53,481 nt of DNA from positions 1 to 53,481 of the forward strand of contig NZ_CP099223.1 in assembly GCF_029717145.1 (NCBI RefSeq), given 5' to 3'. Positions 37,953-46,922 of the stretch are shown here, piece after piece. The first letter of the stretch is position 1, and each line of letters starts with the position of its first letter. Both the position numbers and the translations under genes were made by a program. The notes beneath the pieces are model-generated. The model was not told where the DNA came from, ran no database searches, and was given only the letters and a program-made list of their open reading frames with translations. The DNA is from Citrobacter freundii (lineage in GTDB: Bacteria; Pseudomonadota; Gammaproteobacteria; Enterobacterales; Enterobacteriaceae).

Positions 37953-39086
37953 ATGCTGAATGATCTATCTGTTTTTCTTCTGGCAGCAGGAATGATGCAG
38001 GCTGCATTGCTCTCTGTTTTTCTTCTTTTGCCGTCTAACATCATACAAGTCAGCAACCGGCTATTGGTGATCGTTCTGCTGACCCTTGCCGCCGGTTTTG
38101 GTGAACTTTTCCTCTATGGTAGCGGCGTGAGTTTTTTACACCCGAACTACGCCTATATCGGTACGCTTATCTCTCTGCTTCAGCCACCGGCCATCTATCT
38201 GTATACCCGTTCGCTGATGTATCGCCATTTTCGAATCCGGCCAGCTCATGCTGTACACTTAATCCCGTTTGCTACTGGCCTTATTGTGTTTTTCACGCTG
38301 TACGTTCCGTTATCTGACTCAGCAAAAATAACGCTCTTACAGCAGCAGGATTTACCGGGCATGCCAGTATCACTGCCCCTTGCATTGGCCTATCACGGGG
38401 TATTTCTCGGCTGGCTTGGCTATTCCCTCAGACGTTTGCGGTCATTTAATTCGGATATTCAGCATCTTTATTCCGATATTGCCCGCCAGCAAATGCTCTG
38501 GCTCCGCTTCCTGCTGTCAAGTTATTCGGGACTTTGGATAGTCAGTATTATTTGCTGCCTGTTTTTCTATCTGTTCAGGCTAACCGATAAAACGAGTTGG
38601 GTACTGCCCGTTGTCAGCATAGCGGGGTTTGCATTTATTAATACGTTATTAGTTTGTGCGCTGCGGCAACCCGCTGCGTTTATGGGGCTAACGCAGGCAG
38701 ATGAAATCCTGCTGGAGAATATTCAGCCGGTTAAAGCACCGCAGTTACGGGGGGCTGAACAGGTGGATAAGGTGGCAGAATTTATGCACCGGAATCAGCC
38801 GTTTCTGGATTCCACCCTGTCCTTAAGCCAGCTTGCGCATCAGTTAAAACTCTCGCCGCACGATCTGTCAGCCATTATCAACAACGGGTTTCAGCAGAAT
38901 TTTTTTACGTTTATCAGCGAGTACCGAATAGATCACGCTAAAAAACTCCTGGCAATGCCGGAAGATAAGCGGACCATTCTTGATATTATGTATTCCTCAG
39001 GCTTTAACTCTAAATCGGTCTTTAATACCGCGTTTAAGAAGCAAACGGGTTTAACGCCTTCAGAATATCGGCGGCAATACTTATAA
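37953..39086 (+). CDS. Membrane-anchored AraC-family regulator
   Basis: A 377-residue protein with about seven N-terminal membrane helices (LSVFLLAAGMMQAALLSVFL; LLVIVLLTLAAGFGELFLYG; and others) followed by a C-terminal AraC HTH domain (LSLSQLAHQLKLSPHDLSAI; ILDIMYSSGFNSKSVFNTAF). Such 7TM-AraC proteins sense membrane or periplasmic signals. Start at 37953 (MLNDLSVFLL) is preferred because the frame upstream (from 37902) has cysteine-rich, non-typical residues. Probably regulates the divergent exported protein. Confidence 0.82.
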   Translation: MLNDLSVFLLAAGMMQAALLSVFLLLPSNIIQVSNRLLVIVLLTLAAGFGELFLYGSGVSFLHPNYAYIGTLISLLQPPAIYLYTRSLMYRHFRIRPAHAVHLIPFATGLIVFFTLYVPLSDSAKITLLQQQDLPGMPVSLPLALAYHGVFLGWLGYSLRRLRSFNSDIQHLYSDIARQQMLWLRFLLSSYSGLWIVSIICCLFFYLFRLTDKTSWVLPVVSIAGFAFINTLLVCALRQPAAFMGLTQADEILLENIQPVKAPQLRGAEQVDKVAEFMHRNQPFLDSTLSLSQLAHQLKLSPHDLSAIINNGFQQNFFTFISEYRIDHAKKLLAMPEDKRTILDIMYSSGFNSKSVFNTAFKKQTGLTPSEYRRQYL

Positions 39087-39251
39087 TATCTATTGATGTG
39101 TGGTTAGTCCAGGCCGTGACTTACTAAGTTGTCAGAACTTTTTGAGCAAGGCTATATAGTGAAAAAATGATGAGTAATTCTCTTCCAAATATATTTACAT
39201 CCTTTTTTCCAAACTTTTTTATCAAAGAGAATACCAGCATGCGGAAAATGA

Positions 39252-40071
39252 GGCACTGTTGCAAATAGTCGGTGGTGATAAACTTATCATCCCCTTTTGC
39301 TGATGGAGCTGCACATGAACCCATTCAAAGGCCGGCATTTTCAGCGTGACATCATTCTGTGGGCCGTACGCTGGTACTGCAAATACGGCATCAGTTACCG
39401 TGAGCTGCAGGAGATGCTGGCTGAACGCGGAGTGAATGTCGATCACTCCACGATTTACCGCTGGGTTCAGCGTTATGCGCCTGAAATGGAAAAACGGCTG
39501 CGCTGGTACTGGCGTAACCCTTCCGATCTTTGCCCGTGGCACATGGATGAAACCTACGTGAAGGTCAATGGCCGCTGGGCGTATCTGTACCGGGCCGTCG
39601 ACAGCCGGGGCCGCACTGTCGATTTTTATCTCTCCTCCCGTCGTAACAGCAAAGCTGCATACCGGTTTCTGGGTAAAATCCTCAACAACGTGAAGAAGTG
39701 GCAGATCCCGCGATTCATCAACACGGATAAAGCGCCCGCCTATGGTCGCGCGCTTGCTCTGCTCAAACGCGAAGGCCGGTGCCCGTCTGACGTTGAACAC
39801 CGACAGATTAAGTACCGGAACAACGTGATTGAATGCGATCATGGCAAACTGAAACGGATAATCGGCGCCACGCTGGGATTTAAATCCATGAAGACGGCTT
39901 ACGCCACCATCAAAGGTATTGAGGTGATGCGTGCACTACGCAAAGGCCAGGCCTCAGCATTTTATTATGGTGATCCCCTGGGCGAAATGCGCCTGGTAAG
40001 CAGAGTTTTTGAAATGTAAGGCCTTTGAATAAGACAAAAGGCTGCCTCATCGCTAACTTTGCAACAGTGCC
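39252..40071 (+). mobile_element. IS26 copy 3
   Basis: Complete 820 bp, direct relative to copy 2. Left flank GAAAATGA, right flank CACGCAAC, the latter identical to the left flank of copy 2. Confidence 0.96.
39315..40019 (+). CDS. tnpA: IS26 transposase, copy 3
   Basis: Intact 234-residue IS6-family transposase, same translation as copies 1 and 2. Confidence 0.97.
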   Translation: MNPFKGRHFQRDIILWAVRWYCKYGISYRELQEMLAERGVNVDHSTIYRWVQRYAPEMEKRLRWYWRNPSDLCPWHMDETYVKVNGRWAYLYRAVDSRGRTVDFYLSSRRNSKAAYRFLGKILNNVKKWQIPRFINTDKAPAYGRALALLKREGRCPSDVEHRQIKYRNNVIECDHGKLKRIIGATLGFKSMKTAYATIKGIEVMRALRKGQASAFYYGDPLGEMRLVSRVFEM

Positions 40072-40636
40072 CACGCAACAGCACTGGCATGAGGAAGCCC
40101 GGCACCCGCACTGGAACGGCCTGACGCTCAATGCCGTTGACGGCGTGGTCTGGCGCACGCCCGACACACCGGAAAATGCCGCAGCCTTCGCGAAAGCCGG
40201 CAATCAGTACGGAGAACGTGGCTGTCCGCAGGTTCGCATGGTGTGCCTGATGGAGCTGAGCAGCCATCTGCTGCGGGCCAGCGTGATGGACCGCTATGAT
40301 GTCAGTGAAGTGCGGCTGGCCGCCGGACTGGCGAAGCAGGCTCCGGATAACAGCGTGACGCTGTTCGACCGGGGCTTCTGGTCAGCGGGCCTGCTGCATG
40401 ACTGGCATCAGACAGGTGAGAACCGCCACTGGCTGCTGCCGCTGAAGAAGGGAACGCAGTATGAAGTGGTGCGCAGGCTGGGTAAACAGGATGAGCTGAT
40501 AATGCTGAAGACCTCGCCGCAGGCAAGAAAGCAGTGGGAAGGCCTGCCGGATGAACTCACCGTACGGCTAATCAGCAGGAAGGTTAACGGCGTGGAGCGT
40601 CAGGTTGTCACGTCGATGACGGATGCGATGCGTTAA
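40072..40636 (+). pseudogene. IS4-family transposase, central part
   Basis: Continues the frame begun at 28450: HWHEEARHPHWNGLTLNAVD (catalytic Asp), GVVWRTPDTPENAAAF, VTLFDRGFWSAGLL (second Asp), ending SMTDAMR-stop. IS4 InsG continues FPGGEMGDLYSHRWEIE with the catalytic Glu, so the 3' third is lost and a chance stop closes the frame. The element was dead before or after IS26 entry. Confidence 0.88.
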
Positions 40637-40769
40637 CGGCCACGATCCCAACCCCTTCAATAAACCCTTTGGTCGTGTTTGCACTGTGCAGGGGGTAAAA
40701 GAGCTTCCGGTCGACCCCCTTGAGCCACAGCAAGTTTGGTGGCGACAGGCGTAAATTATGGGCATACAG

Positions 40770-40967
40770 TCAGACAAGGCTGCTACTGACATACGGGTGT
40801 TCACGCAACCACTTTGCGGCACTTTCATTGCGAATAACGCGACTGAACGCGGGACGGGACAGCGCATAAACCGGACGCGAGAATTTCCCTTTATCCCTGC
40901 GGCTTTTGAGACGGTATGAGCGGTTCAGGACATCCATCAGGGCTTTAGCGGCAGAACGGTCGTCGAG
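40770..40967 (-). pseudogene. Unidentified reading-frame remnant
   Basis: Minus-strand frame after a TAG: FFLDDRSAAKALMDVLNRSY, RLKSRRDKGKFSRPVYALSR, NESAAKWLREHPYVSSSLV-stop. It looks like the C-terminal part of a real, basic protein, but I do not recognise the family, and no upstream part is present. Confidence 0.35.
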
Positions 40968-41086
40968 GAAGAACTAAAGGCCGAAGATGGCGAACAGGGC
41001 TTTTTCAGGTGGTCAGCGCCCGTCCTTGCAGCGAACTATGTCCGCGCCGGTTCGGTAAACGCAGGAAGTTGGTCCCGCCGCGCGCA

Positions 41087-41222
41087 TAGTTACAACATCC
41101 TCTGGAGTCAGAACCAGAAGGAGCATATCTGTGGCCTTAACCCACGACCCACCACTGAAAAGCGCCCCCACCCGGCCCGCAGGGCCGGAAGACATCGCTT
41201 TTAATAATGGATGTTGTAACTA
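41087..41222. repeat. 136-bp element with perfect 14-bp terminal inverted repeats
   Basis: TAGTTACAACATCC at 41087-41100 and its exact inverse at 41209-41222. Inside is a second perfect hairpin (CCGGCCC-GCA-GGGCCGG at about 41172-41188). No gene. It may be a miniature element, the fused ends of a deleted insertion sequence, or a structured RNA locus. The rest of 40637-41585 shows no intact gene. Confidence 0.6.
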
Positions 41223-41622
41223 GGTTCCGAGTCGCTTTAACTCATACTGCGGCAGGTCCTGTGTGACACGCCCGTAAACCAGTTTCCTGAGAACTGGCTC
41301 ATTTAGTTTGTCCGCTTCTGGCACAAAACGGACTGTCATTGTCAGGCATTTTGTCAGCGGTCAGTTAATCCAGTCTCCCTGCGTGAGGCCAGGCAACTGC
41401 TCAAACGCCCTAATATGGTCGTTACCAGCACGATGCCGGCGCCAATGGTATGCCCGGCGATCGCCGGGCCGTTCAGACCAATCGGCATCCAGCGTCGCTA
41501 TTCAAAAATACTCAGTTATTACTGATGCCGAAACTGCAGCGTTGCGGGCAGTGACCTGCTCCCCGTTGATTAGTACACCCCGATGTTAGTAATGTCTTCA
41601 TCTGCAACGTGAGGACATCCCC

Positions 41623-41886
41623 ATGAAGAAGCGTTTTTCCGACCAACAGATCATCAGTATTCTCCGCGAGGCTGAAGCCGGGGTATCTGCCCGTGAACTC
41701 TGCCGCAAGCACGCTATTTCCGATGCCACGTTTTACACATGGCGTAAGAAGTATGGCGGTATGGAAGTGCCTGAGGTTAAGCGCCTTAAGTCGCTTGAAG
41801 AAGAGAACGCCCGACTCAAGAAGCTGCTCGCCGAAGCCATGCTGGATAAGGAGGCGCTTCAGGTGGCTCTTGGGCGAAAGTACTGA
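41623..41886 (+). CDS. IS3-family transposase OrfA
   Basis: An 87-residue HTH protein: [40 protein letters not shown], then a leucine-zipper ([20 protein letters not shown]) and [10 protein letters not shown]. Typical OrfA of the IS407/IS2-like groups. ATG follows GAGGACATCCCC. Confidence 0.88.
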   Translation: MKKRFSDQQIISILREAEAGVSARELCRKHAISDATFYTWRKKYGGMEVPEVKRLKSLEEENARLKKLLAEAMLDKEALQVALGRKY

Positions 41887-41909
41887 CGACAGACCAGAAG
41901 CGGGAAGCC

Positions 41910-42743
41910 GTGGAGTTGATGTGTGGTGCGACCGGTCTGTCGCAACGTCGTGCCTGCAGGCTGACAGGTTTGTCCCTGTCGACCTGCCGCTATGAAGCGC
42001 AGCGTCCGGCGTCGGATGCGCATTTATCAGGACGCATCACTGAACTGGCGCTTGAACGCAGGCGTTTTGGTTACCGGCGCATCTGGCAGTTACTGCGTCG
42101 GGAGGGCGTTCACGTCAATCACAAGCGGGTATACCGCATTTACCACCTTAACGGCCTGAGCGTAAAACGCAGACGACGTCGTAAAGGGCTGGCGACCGAG
42201 CGGTTTCCCCTTCTGCGCCCAGATGCGCCGAACCTGACCTGGTCGATGGATTTCGTCATGGACGCACTGGCCACCGGTCGCAGGATCAAGTGTCTGACCT
42301 GCGTGGATGATTTCACGAAAGAGTGCCTGACGATTACCGCCGCTTTCGGGATTTCAGGCGTGCAGGTCACGCGTATTCTGGACAGCATTGCACTGTTTCG
42401 CGGCTATCCGGCGAGGATAAGAACCGATCAGGGGCCGGAATTTACCTGCCGCGCATTGGATCAATGGGCCTTTGAGCATGGCGTGGAGCTGCGACTTATC
42501 CAGCCGGGCAAGCCGACCCAGAATGGATTTATTGAGAGTTTTAACGGACGCTTTCGCGATGAATGCCTGAATGAGCACTGGTTCAGCGATATTGTTCACG
42601 CCAGGAAAATCATTAATAACTGGCGACAAGATTATAACGAGTGCCGTCCTCATTCATCGCTGAATTACCAGACTCCAGCTGAATTTGCAGCTGGCTGGCG
42701 AAACGGGAAATATGAAGAAAAACCAACCGACATTACTAACTGA
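41910..42743 (+). CDS. IS3-family transposase OrfB
   Basis: A 277-residue integrase-core protein. HTH_21 region [23 protein letters not shown] residues in [34 protein letters not shown] and the Glu in [20 protein letters not shown]. Probably expressed as OrfAB by frameshifting. Complete at the 3' end, just before IS1. Confidence 0.9.
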   Translation: MELMCGATGLSQRRACRLTGLSLSTCRYEAQRPASDAHLSGRITELALERRRFGYRRIWQLLRREGVHVNHKRVYRIYHLNGLSVKRRRRRKGLATERFPLLRPDAPNLTWSMDFVMDALATGRRIKCLTCVDDFTKECLTITAAFGISGVQVTRILDSIALFRGYPARIRTDQGPEFTCRALDQWAFEHGVELRLIQPGKPTQNGFIESFNGRFRDECLNEHWFSDIVHARKIINNWRQDYNECRPHSSLNYQTPAEFAAGWRNGKYEEKPTDITN

Positions 42744-42808
42744 AGGTTGTATCGGTGATGCTGCCAACTTACTGATTTAGTGTATGATGGTGTTTTTGAG
42801 GTGCTCCT

Positions 42809-43084
42809 GTGGCTTCTGTTTCTATCAGCTGTCCCTCCTGTTCAGCTACTGACGGGGTGGTGCGTAACGGCAAAAGCACCGCCGGACATCAGCGCTATCT
42901 CTGCTCTCACTGCCGTAAAACATGGCAACTGCAGTTCACTTACACCGCTTCTCAACCCGGTACGCACCAGAAAATCATTGATATGGCCATGAATGGCGTT
43001 GGATGCCGGGCAACCGCCCGCATTATGGGCGTTGGCCTCAACACGATTTTACGTCACTTAAAAAACTCAGGCCGCAGTCGGTAA
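42809..43084 (+). CDS. insA: IS1 InsA
   Basis: A 91-residue zinc-finger/HTH protein ([36 protein letters not shown]) that represses IS1 and forms the N-terminal part of the InsAB' transposase. The A-rich slippery stretch TTAAAAAACTC near 43058 is the -1 frameshift site. Confidence 0.95.
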
Positions 43085-43506
43085 CCTCGCGCATACAGCC
43101 GGGCAGTGACGTCATCGTCTGCGCGGAAATGGACGAACAGTGGGGCTATGTCGGGGCTAAATCGCGCCAGCGCTGGCTGTTTTACGCGTATGACAGGCTC
43201 CGGAAGACGGTTGTTGCGCACGTATTCGGTGAACGCACTATGGCGACGCTGGGGCGTCTTATGAGCCTGCTGTCACCCTTTGACGTGGTGATATGGATGA
43301 CGGATGGCTGGCCGCTGTATGAATCCCGCCTGAAGGGAAAGCTGCACGTAATCAGCAAGCGATATACGCAGCGAATTGAGCGGCATAACCTGAATCTGAG
43401 GCAGCACCTGGCACGGCTGGGACGGAAGTCGCTGTCGTTCTCAAAATCGGTGGAGCTGCATGACAAAGTCATCGGGCATTATCTGAACATAAAACACTAT
43501 CAATAA
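43003..43506 (+). CDS. insB: IS1 InsB (catalytic part)
   Basis: A 167-residue DDE domain made as InsAB' by -1 frameshifting. Visible motifs are [26 protein letters not shown] and [17 protein letters not shown]. Intact. Confidence 0.95.
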
Positions 43507-43521
43507 GTTGGAGTCATTACC

Positions 43522-44442
43522 GAAGACCTCTGAAAGTGGCTTTTTAGAGCTATTCTGGAATTTCTCGTAGCTCTCAACGAAACGTCGCTTTACCGAAGGA
43601 TGCTTTACTGCCCGTATGAAGATATCTGCAAGGTAAGCTTCCATGACAGTAATGATGCCGGAGTAACACATTCTCAACAGCACAGGATTTTCTGGTGCAG
43701 AGGTGACCAGCGCACTTAACTCAGAAAGGCTCTGTCTGACATGTCTAAGCGGTTGAGTGGCTCCTGCATGTTTTTCTTCCAGATCGTCAAAATCATCAGT
43801 CCATCCGGCAGAAATTAGCCATTTCAGGTCCAGTTCGCATACAGCGTCATCCTCAGTGATTAGCAGGATCGCTAAAGAATAAAAGTCTTGTTGTGTACAC
43901 GGGAAATTAAAGTTCGAATCACAAACCCAAGAGCAATCACCGTCAACCGAGCTGACCATCAGGGAAAGCACAGGATCACCGGTTTCAATCCACGTCATTA
44001 GTTGGGAAAAATCACTCTCGTTACTTGGCCAACATGCCGCCTTATTTAACCGCTCAAGCCAGTCATCCAGCACCGCATTTTCGAGAACCGGGATGACATG
44101 CTTCAGCCAGGTGATTCTGTACTGAAGATAATTTTCTCCGTGGGGATGCTTTTCGCTTTCAAGTTCGGCCAGCTCCGCAATTGAATCCGCTTTCCAGGAC
44201 TCAATGGCAGTCGAAAAATCCCGCTCAAGAGCTGCCCGGTCATATCCGTTCAACTGTAACCGTCGGCGCATCTGTGCCACGGTCGTCCGATAGCCGATAA
44301 ACGTGTCTTCTGACCAAATCCCGTCTTCTTCTTTGACAATCTCCCTGACACGATCCCCCTCCTGAAAATACCACTGATAATAGTCATCCTGCGTACCGTA
44401 CAGAGTGAAGTTACCGATAGAGATATCTGTCCACGTTGACAT
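43522..44442 (-). pseudogene. HEPN/Toprim-associated protein, 3' end cut by IS1
   Basis: A 307-residue native portion, then 26 residues read from IS1 DNA before a stop. The N terminus (MSTWTDISIGNFTLYGTQDD, YYQWYFQEGDRV) resembles the HEPN/Toprim-associated N-terminal domain. The C-terminal part (LLRMCYSGIITVMEAYLADI, FIRAVKHPSVKRRFVESYEK) looks like the start of a HEPN helical domain of the RiboL-PSP/MAE type, truncated before the R-x4-6-H motif could occur. It lies 133 bp downstream of a second HEPN gene on the same strand. Nuclease-type defence or stress function is inferred; this copy is probably dead. Confidence 0.6.
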
Positions 44443-44452
44443 AAAACACCCT

Positions 44453-44563
44453 TAATGTAATACATTTGAAATTCATTTAGATTTCAATTGTGTGTTTTCA
44501 TCTACCTTAAACGAATTGCATTAAACATATATTAGTAATTCAATTGTATTTCAAATGAATTAC
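44453..44563. promoter_or_regulatory. Repeat-rich promoter region between the two HEPN genes
   Basis: AT-rich DNA with inverted repeats TTGAAAT/ATTTCAA (44466-44487) and GTAATTCA/TGAATTAC (44535-44563) and repeated AATTCA words. TGTAATACA at 44455 recurs upstream of parA (about 49814). Likely operator and promoter for the downstream gene at 43522-44442. Confidence 0.55.
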
Positions 44564-44575
44564 TTTCAACGTAAT

Positions 44576-45679
44576 TCAATCGCCATGATAGCGGCTGTCA
44601 CCATCGCAAAATTCACATCCTCTGTAACGACTAAACTGCGGAACACTATTGCTAAAGTGGTCGCAGCATCCACACGCATGAAGCTCCGTGTAGTAAGCGA
44701 GACACTGGGTGCAAAGATAACCATCACCGTGTTTACAGACACTGTCAGGTACCATGCAATTAGTGCAACCTGCAGGCAGTACGGAGAACATCTGCTCATC
44801 GACGCTCCGGAAAGTTTCCTCATCCAGAAGCTCCATTCGATCTACAGTCTCGCTGCAGCTGTCGCAGGTAAAGGATTCATCACCTTCAGGTAAGGACTGT
44901 CGTTCGTCACAATTTGGACAAATAAATAAAATATGGCGGGACTGACTGGTACAGACACGACACCGCGTAATGAGCAGCGTTCGTTCCTCGCTTCCGGTAA
45001 TGTGAGATTCAGTAACCACCGCCTTTTGTTTGCAGGACTCACAGATCCCTATCTGGTTACCTGATTTGGCCAGCGCATCCAGTTCCTCTTTAACCTGCCG
45101 AAGCCGAACGGCAGCATAGAACTCACTTCCCCTGAGCAGGCGGGTTTCACCGTACGCCAGCTGCCAGCTGTAGCTGTCTTTAGCGCCGAAGATGGACTGC
45201 CATTCATCCCGCATGAGACGGTTGAGGGCAAACCAGGCATCTGCCTGCTCTTTCTGAATTTGATGCTGTTCCGCATCGGTAAAGGAGGGGTGATAGAAGT
45301 GAACCACGCGATTTCGGTGTTTCCGGACTTTGTCAAAAACGTTATGGGTTGTATCACTCAGTGGTTTTTGGAGAACATCCCGGAGGAGGGTACGAATTTC
45401 GTCATAAGTAATAGACTGAAAATCCCCGTCCAGGTAAGTCTGTTTTTTGGGGGGAGTCTTTCGGCTGCAGACAAGACTCCAGTGCTCATGGGCCAGAGGA
45501 ACCTTCAGCAGAATTTCAACTGCAGTCCAGAAGCTGACAATGGAGAACTTTGGCTTTGCTGCTTCCAGCTCCTCCCGCGCCTTGTCCAGAAATTCCAGAC
45601 CGTTGTTAATCAGGGCCTGAACGTCCGGACTGAGTTCAGGGGGCCGGGGTTCCAGGTCTGCGTCATCATCATCAAACAT
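44576..45679 (-). CDS. HEPN-domain protein with C-terminal zinc ribbons
   Basis: A 367-residue protein. Residues ~20-170 form a helical HEPN-like domain with the RNase-type motif R-N-x3-H (FDKVRKHRNRVVHFYH). The C-terminal half has four cysteine pairs-of-pairs: CESC...CRVC, CPNC...CDSC, CTNC...CTQC and CGCC...CEFC, probably zinc ribbons for nucleic acid or protein binding. SD AAGGAAAGG precedes the ATG, 15 bp after the recombinase stop, so it may be cotranscribed. HEPN proteins are RNA-cleaving toxins or sensors in many defence systems; the exact role here is unknown. Confidence 0.72.
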   Translation of the reverse strand: MFDDDDADLEPRPPELSPDVQALINNGLEFLDKAREELEAAKPKFSIVSFWTAVEILLKVPLAHEHWSLVCSRKTPPKKQTYLDGDFQSITYDEIRTLLRDVLQKPLSDTTHNVFDKVRKHRNRVVHFYHPSFTDAEQHQIQKEQADAWFALNRLMRDEWQSIFGAKDSYSWQLAYGETRLLRGSEFYAAVRLRQVKEELDALAKSGNQIGICESCKQKAVVTESHITGSEERTLLITRCRVCTSQSRHILFICPNCDERQSLPEGDESFTCDSCSETVDRMELLDEETFRSVDEQMFSVLPAGCTNCMVPDSVCKHGDGYLCTQCLAYYTELHACGCCDHFSNSVPQFSRYRGCEFCDGDSRYHGD

Positions 45680-45694
45680 GTGCCTTTCCTTGCT

Positions 45695-46462
45695 TTAGTT
45701 ATTACCGCGCAGCAGCTGCAGCGCGTCACGCGTATCCAGGCTAAACCGCAGCTGCTGACTGGCGGCCACGTCAAGCGCAAATATCTTCGTATAGACCTCT
45801 GTACTCTCAAACTTCTCATGCCCCAGCAATCCCTGTACTACTTTCGGGTGAACGTGGCCATATAAAAGGTGCATTGCAAAACTGTGCCTGAAGGTATGGG
45901 GGCTAACTCCAATGCTGAGTTTCACTCCGTCGCGTTCAGCCGTATCGATGGCCCTTACCAGCCAGTTGCGAACGGTTCGATCGGACACATTCCACACTGG
46001 CAAAGCCCGCCGTTCACCCGTAATCGGGTCATCCTCAAACTGTTCCTTCGTGCTGGCGAACAGCCGACGCATCTCATCGACATAGGCCGGGTCCGATAAT
46101 GGCACCACACGGTTGGCGCTTTTACCCTTACGCGGACGACCACCACCTGCACGCCGCTGTTTGGCGGTGCGAAGTACGACATGCGGAATGCTCTCGTTAA
46201 GGTGGAAGTCACGCCGTCTCAGGGCAAGCCCTTCGTTCAGGCGTGCCCCGGTATTCCATAACGTATTGAAAAAAGCGTGCTGGCTCCAGTCCGGGACATA
46301 GTGGAGCAGTCCGGCCACTTCCGGGGCCAGCAGGTATTTTGGCAGCTCGGTGTAGTGCCGGGCCATCTCGCGCAGAGAAAGCGCACGGCCATAGTCCTGG
46401 CCAGCCAGCTGTCCTGTCGACGGCAGGGCAGGGGAGGCGTTAATAAAAGAGGGCAGAGTCAT
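45695..46462 (-). CDS. resD: ResD-like tyrosine resolvase
   Basis: A site-specific recombinase of the F-plasmid D protein (ResD) type, which resolves plasmid multimers. Motifs: NTLWNTGARLNEGLALRR (Arg I), SPHTFRHSFAMHLLYGH (HxxR), GLLGHEKFESTEVYTKIFAL (GH and Tyr), ending ALQLLRGNN. The start at 46462 (MTLPSFINASPALPSTG) is preferred because GGGGA lies five bases upstream; the frame is open to 46528. It shares a near-identical C terminus with the fragment at 24970-25133. Confidence 0.9.
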   Translation of the reverse strand: MTLPSFINASPALPSTGQLAGQDYGRALSLREMARHYTELPKYLLAPEVAGLLHYVPDWSQHAFFNTLWNTGARLNEGLALRRRDFHLNESIPHVVLRTAKQRRAGGGRPRKGKSANRVVPLSDPAYVDEMRRLFASTKEQFEDDPITGERRALPVWNVSDRTVRNWLVRAIDTAERDGVKLSIGVSPHTFRHSFAMHLLYGHVHPKVVQGLLGHEKFESTEVYTKIFALDVAASQQLRFSLDTRDALQLLRGNN

Positions 46463-46528
46463 GGTGTCCCCGTTGGTCCGCTTACGCCACGTAAATTCTG
46501 TCGGGTTATACCTCTGCAACCCAGCCAT

Positions 46529-46922
46529 TTTTCACGCAGCGCAATCTGATGAAGTTCTGCTGTCATTTTCGTTGCTCGCGACCGCGACCGCCACGGAAAA
46601 AACCCGCAGAGCGGTGTGCGCTGAATTTCCGCTTTCTGGATATATACCATAAATCAGAAATAAATATTTTAATGTGAGGAGATAACGGGATCGGAAAAGG
46701 ATCAAGAAAGGATCGTTTTTGCCTGGATGATGGGGTCTGAAGGGGAGTGAAGGTCCGTATGTTGTGTTCTGTGACAAACTGCCCTCAGTGAGATGACCTT
46801 TCCTAAAATAGCAGAAAACGGAAAGCAGATTTCTCACAGAGAAAGGATGCGCAAAAATTGCACTCCTTTAAGATTTGCTATAGTATTAACTCATAGAAAT
46901 CTTTAACACCCGAGGCGAGGCC
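46529..46922. other. Intergenic region upstream of ResD-like gene
   Basis: TTTTTCACGCAGCGCAATC at about 46529-46547 repeats the motif seen upstream of the other recombinase (2378-2394). The remainder holds the promoter for the gene at 46923 (TTGCAC at 46858, TAGTAT at 46881, 17-bp spacing). No other gene is seen. Confidence 0.5.

Larger units (their letters stand above)
41586..42746 (+). mobile_element. IS3-family element (second type)
   Basis: About 1.16 kb with orfA and orfB in different frames. Both ends carry GTTAGTAATGTC (plus strand near 41585, inverted near 42730-42741), which I take as the terminal repeats; exact edges are uncertain. IS1 begins seven or so bases beyond the right end. 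Confidence 0.65.
42754..43521 (+). mobile_element. IS1 (768 bp)
   Basis: Full length, from GGTGATGCTGCCAACTTACT to GGAGTCATTACC. The 9-bp flanks differ (GGTTGTATC left, GAAGACCTC right), so there is no target duplication. The right end cuts the HEPN/Toprim-type gene, implying a deletion adjacent to IS1 removed that gene's 3' end. Confidence 0.95.

Noticed and set aside
40568..40867. 99-residue minus-strand frame after the IS4 fragment
   Set aside because: It spans the IS4 remnant edge and a different frame (40770-40967) looks more protein-like.
43441..43521. Native C terminus of the HEPN/Toprim-type protein
   Set aside because: These last codons lie entirely in IS1 DNA read antisense.
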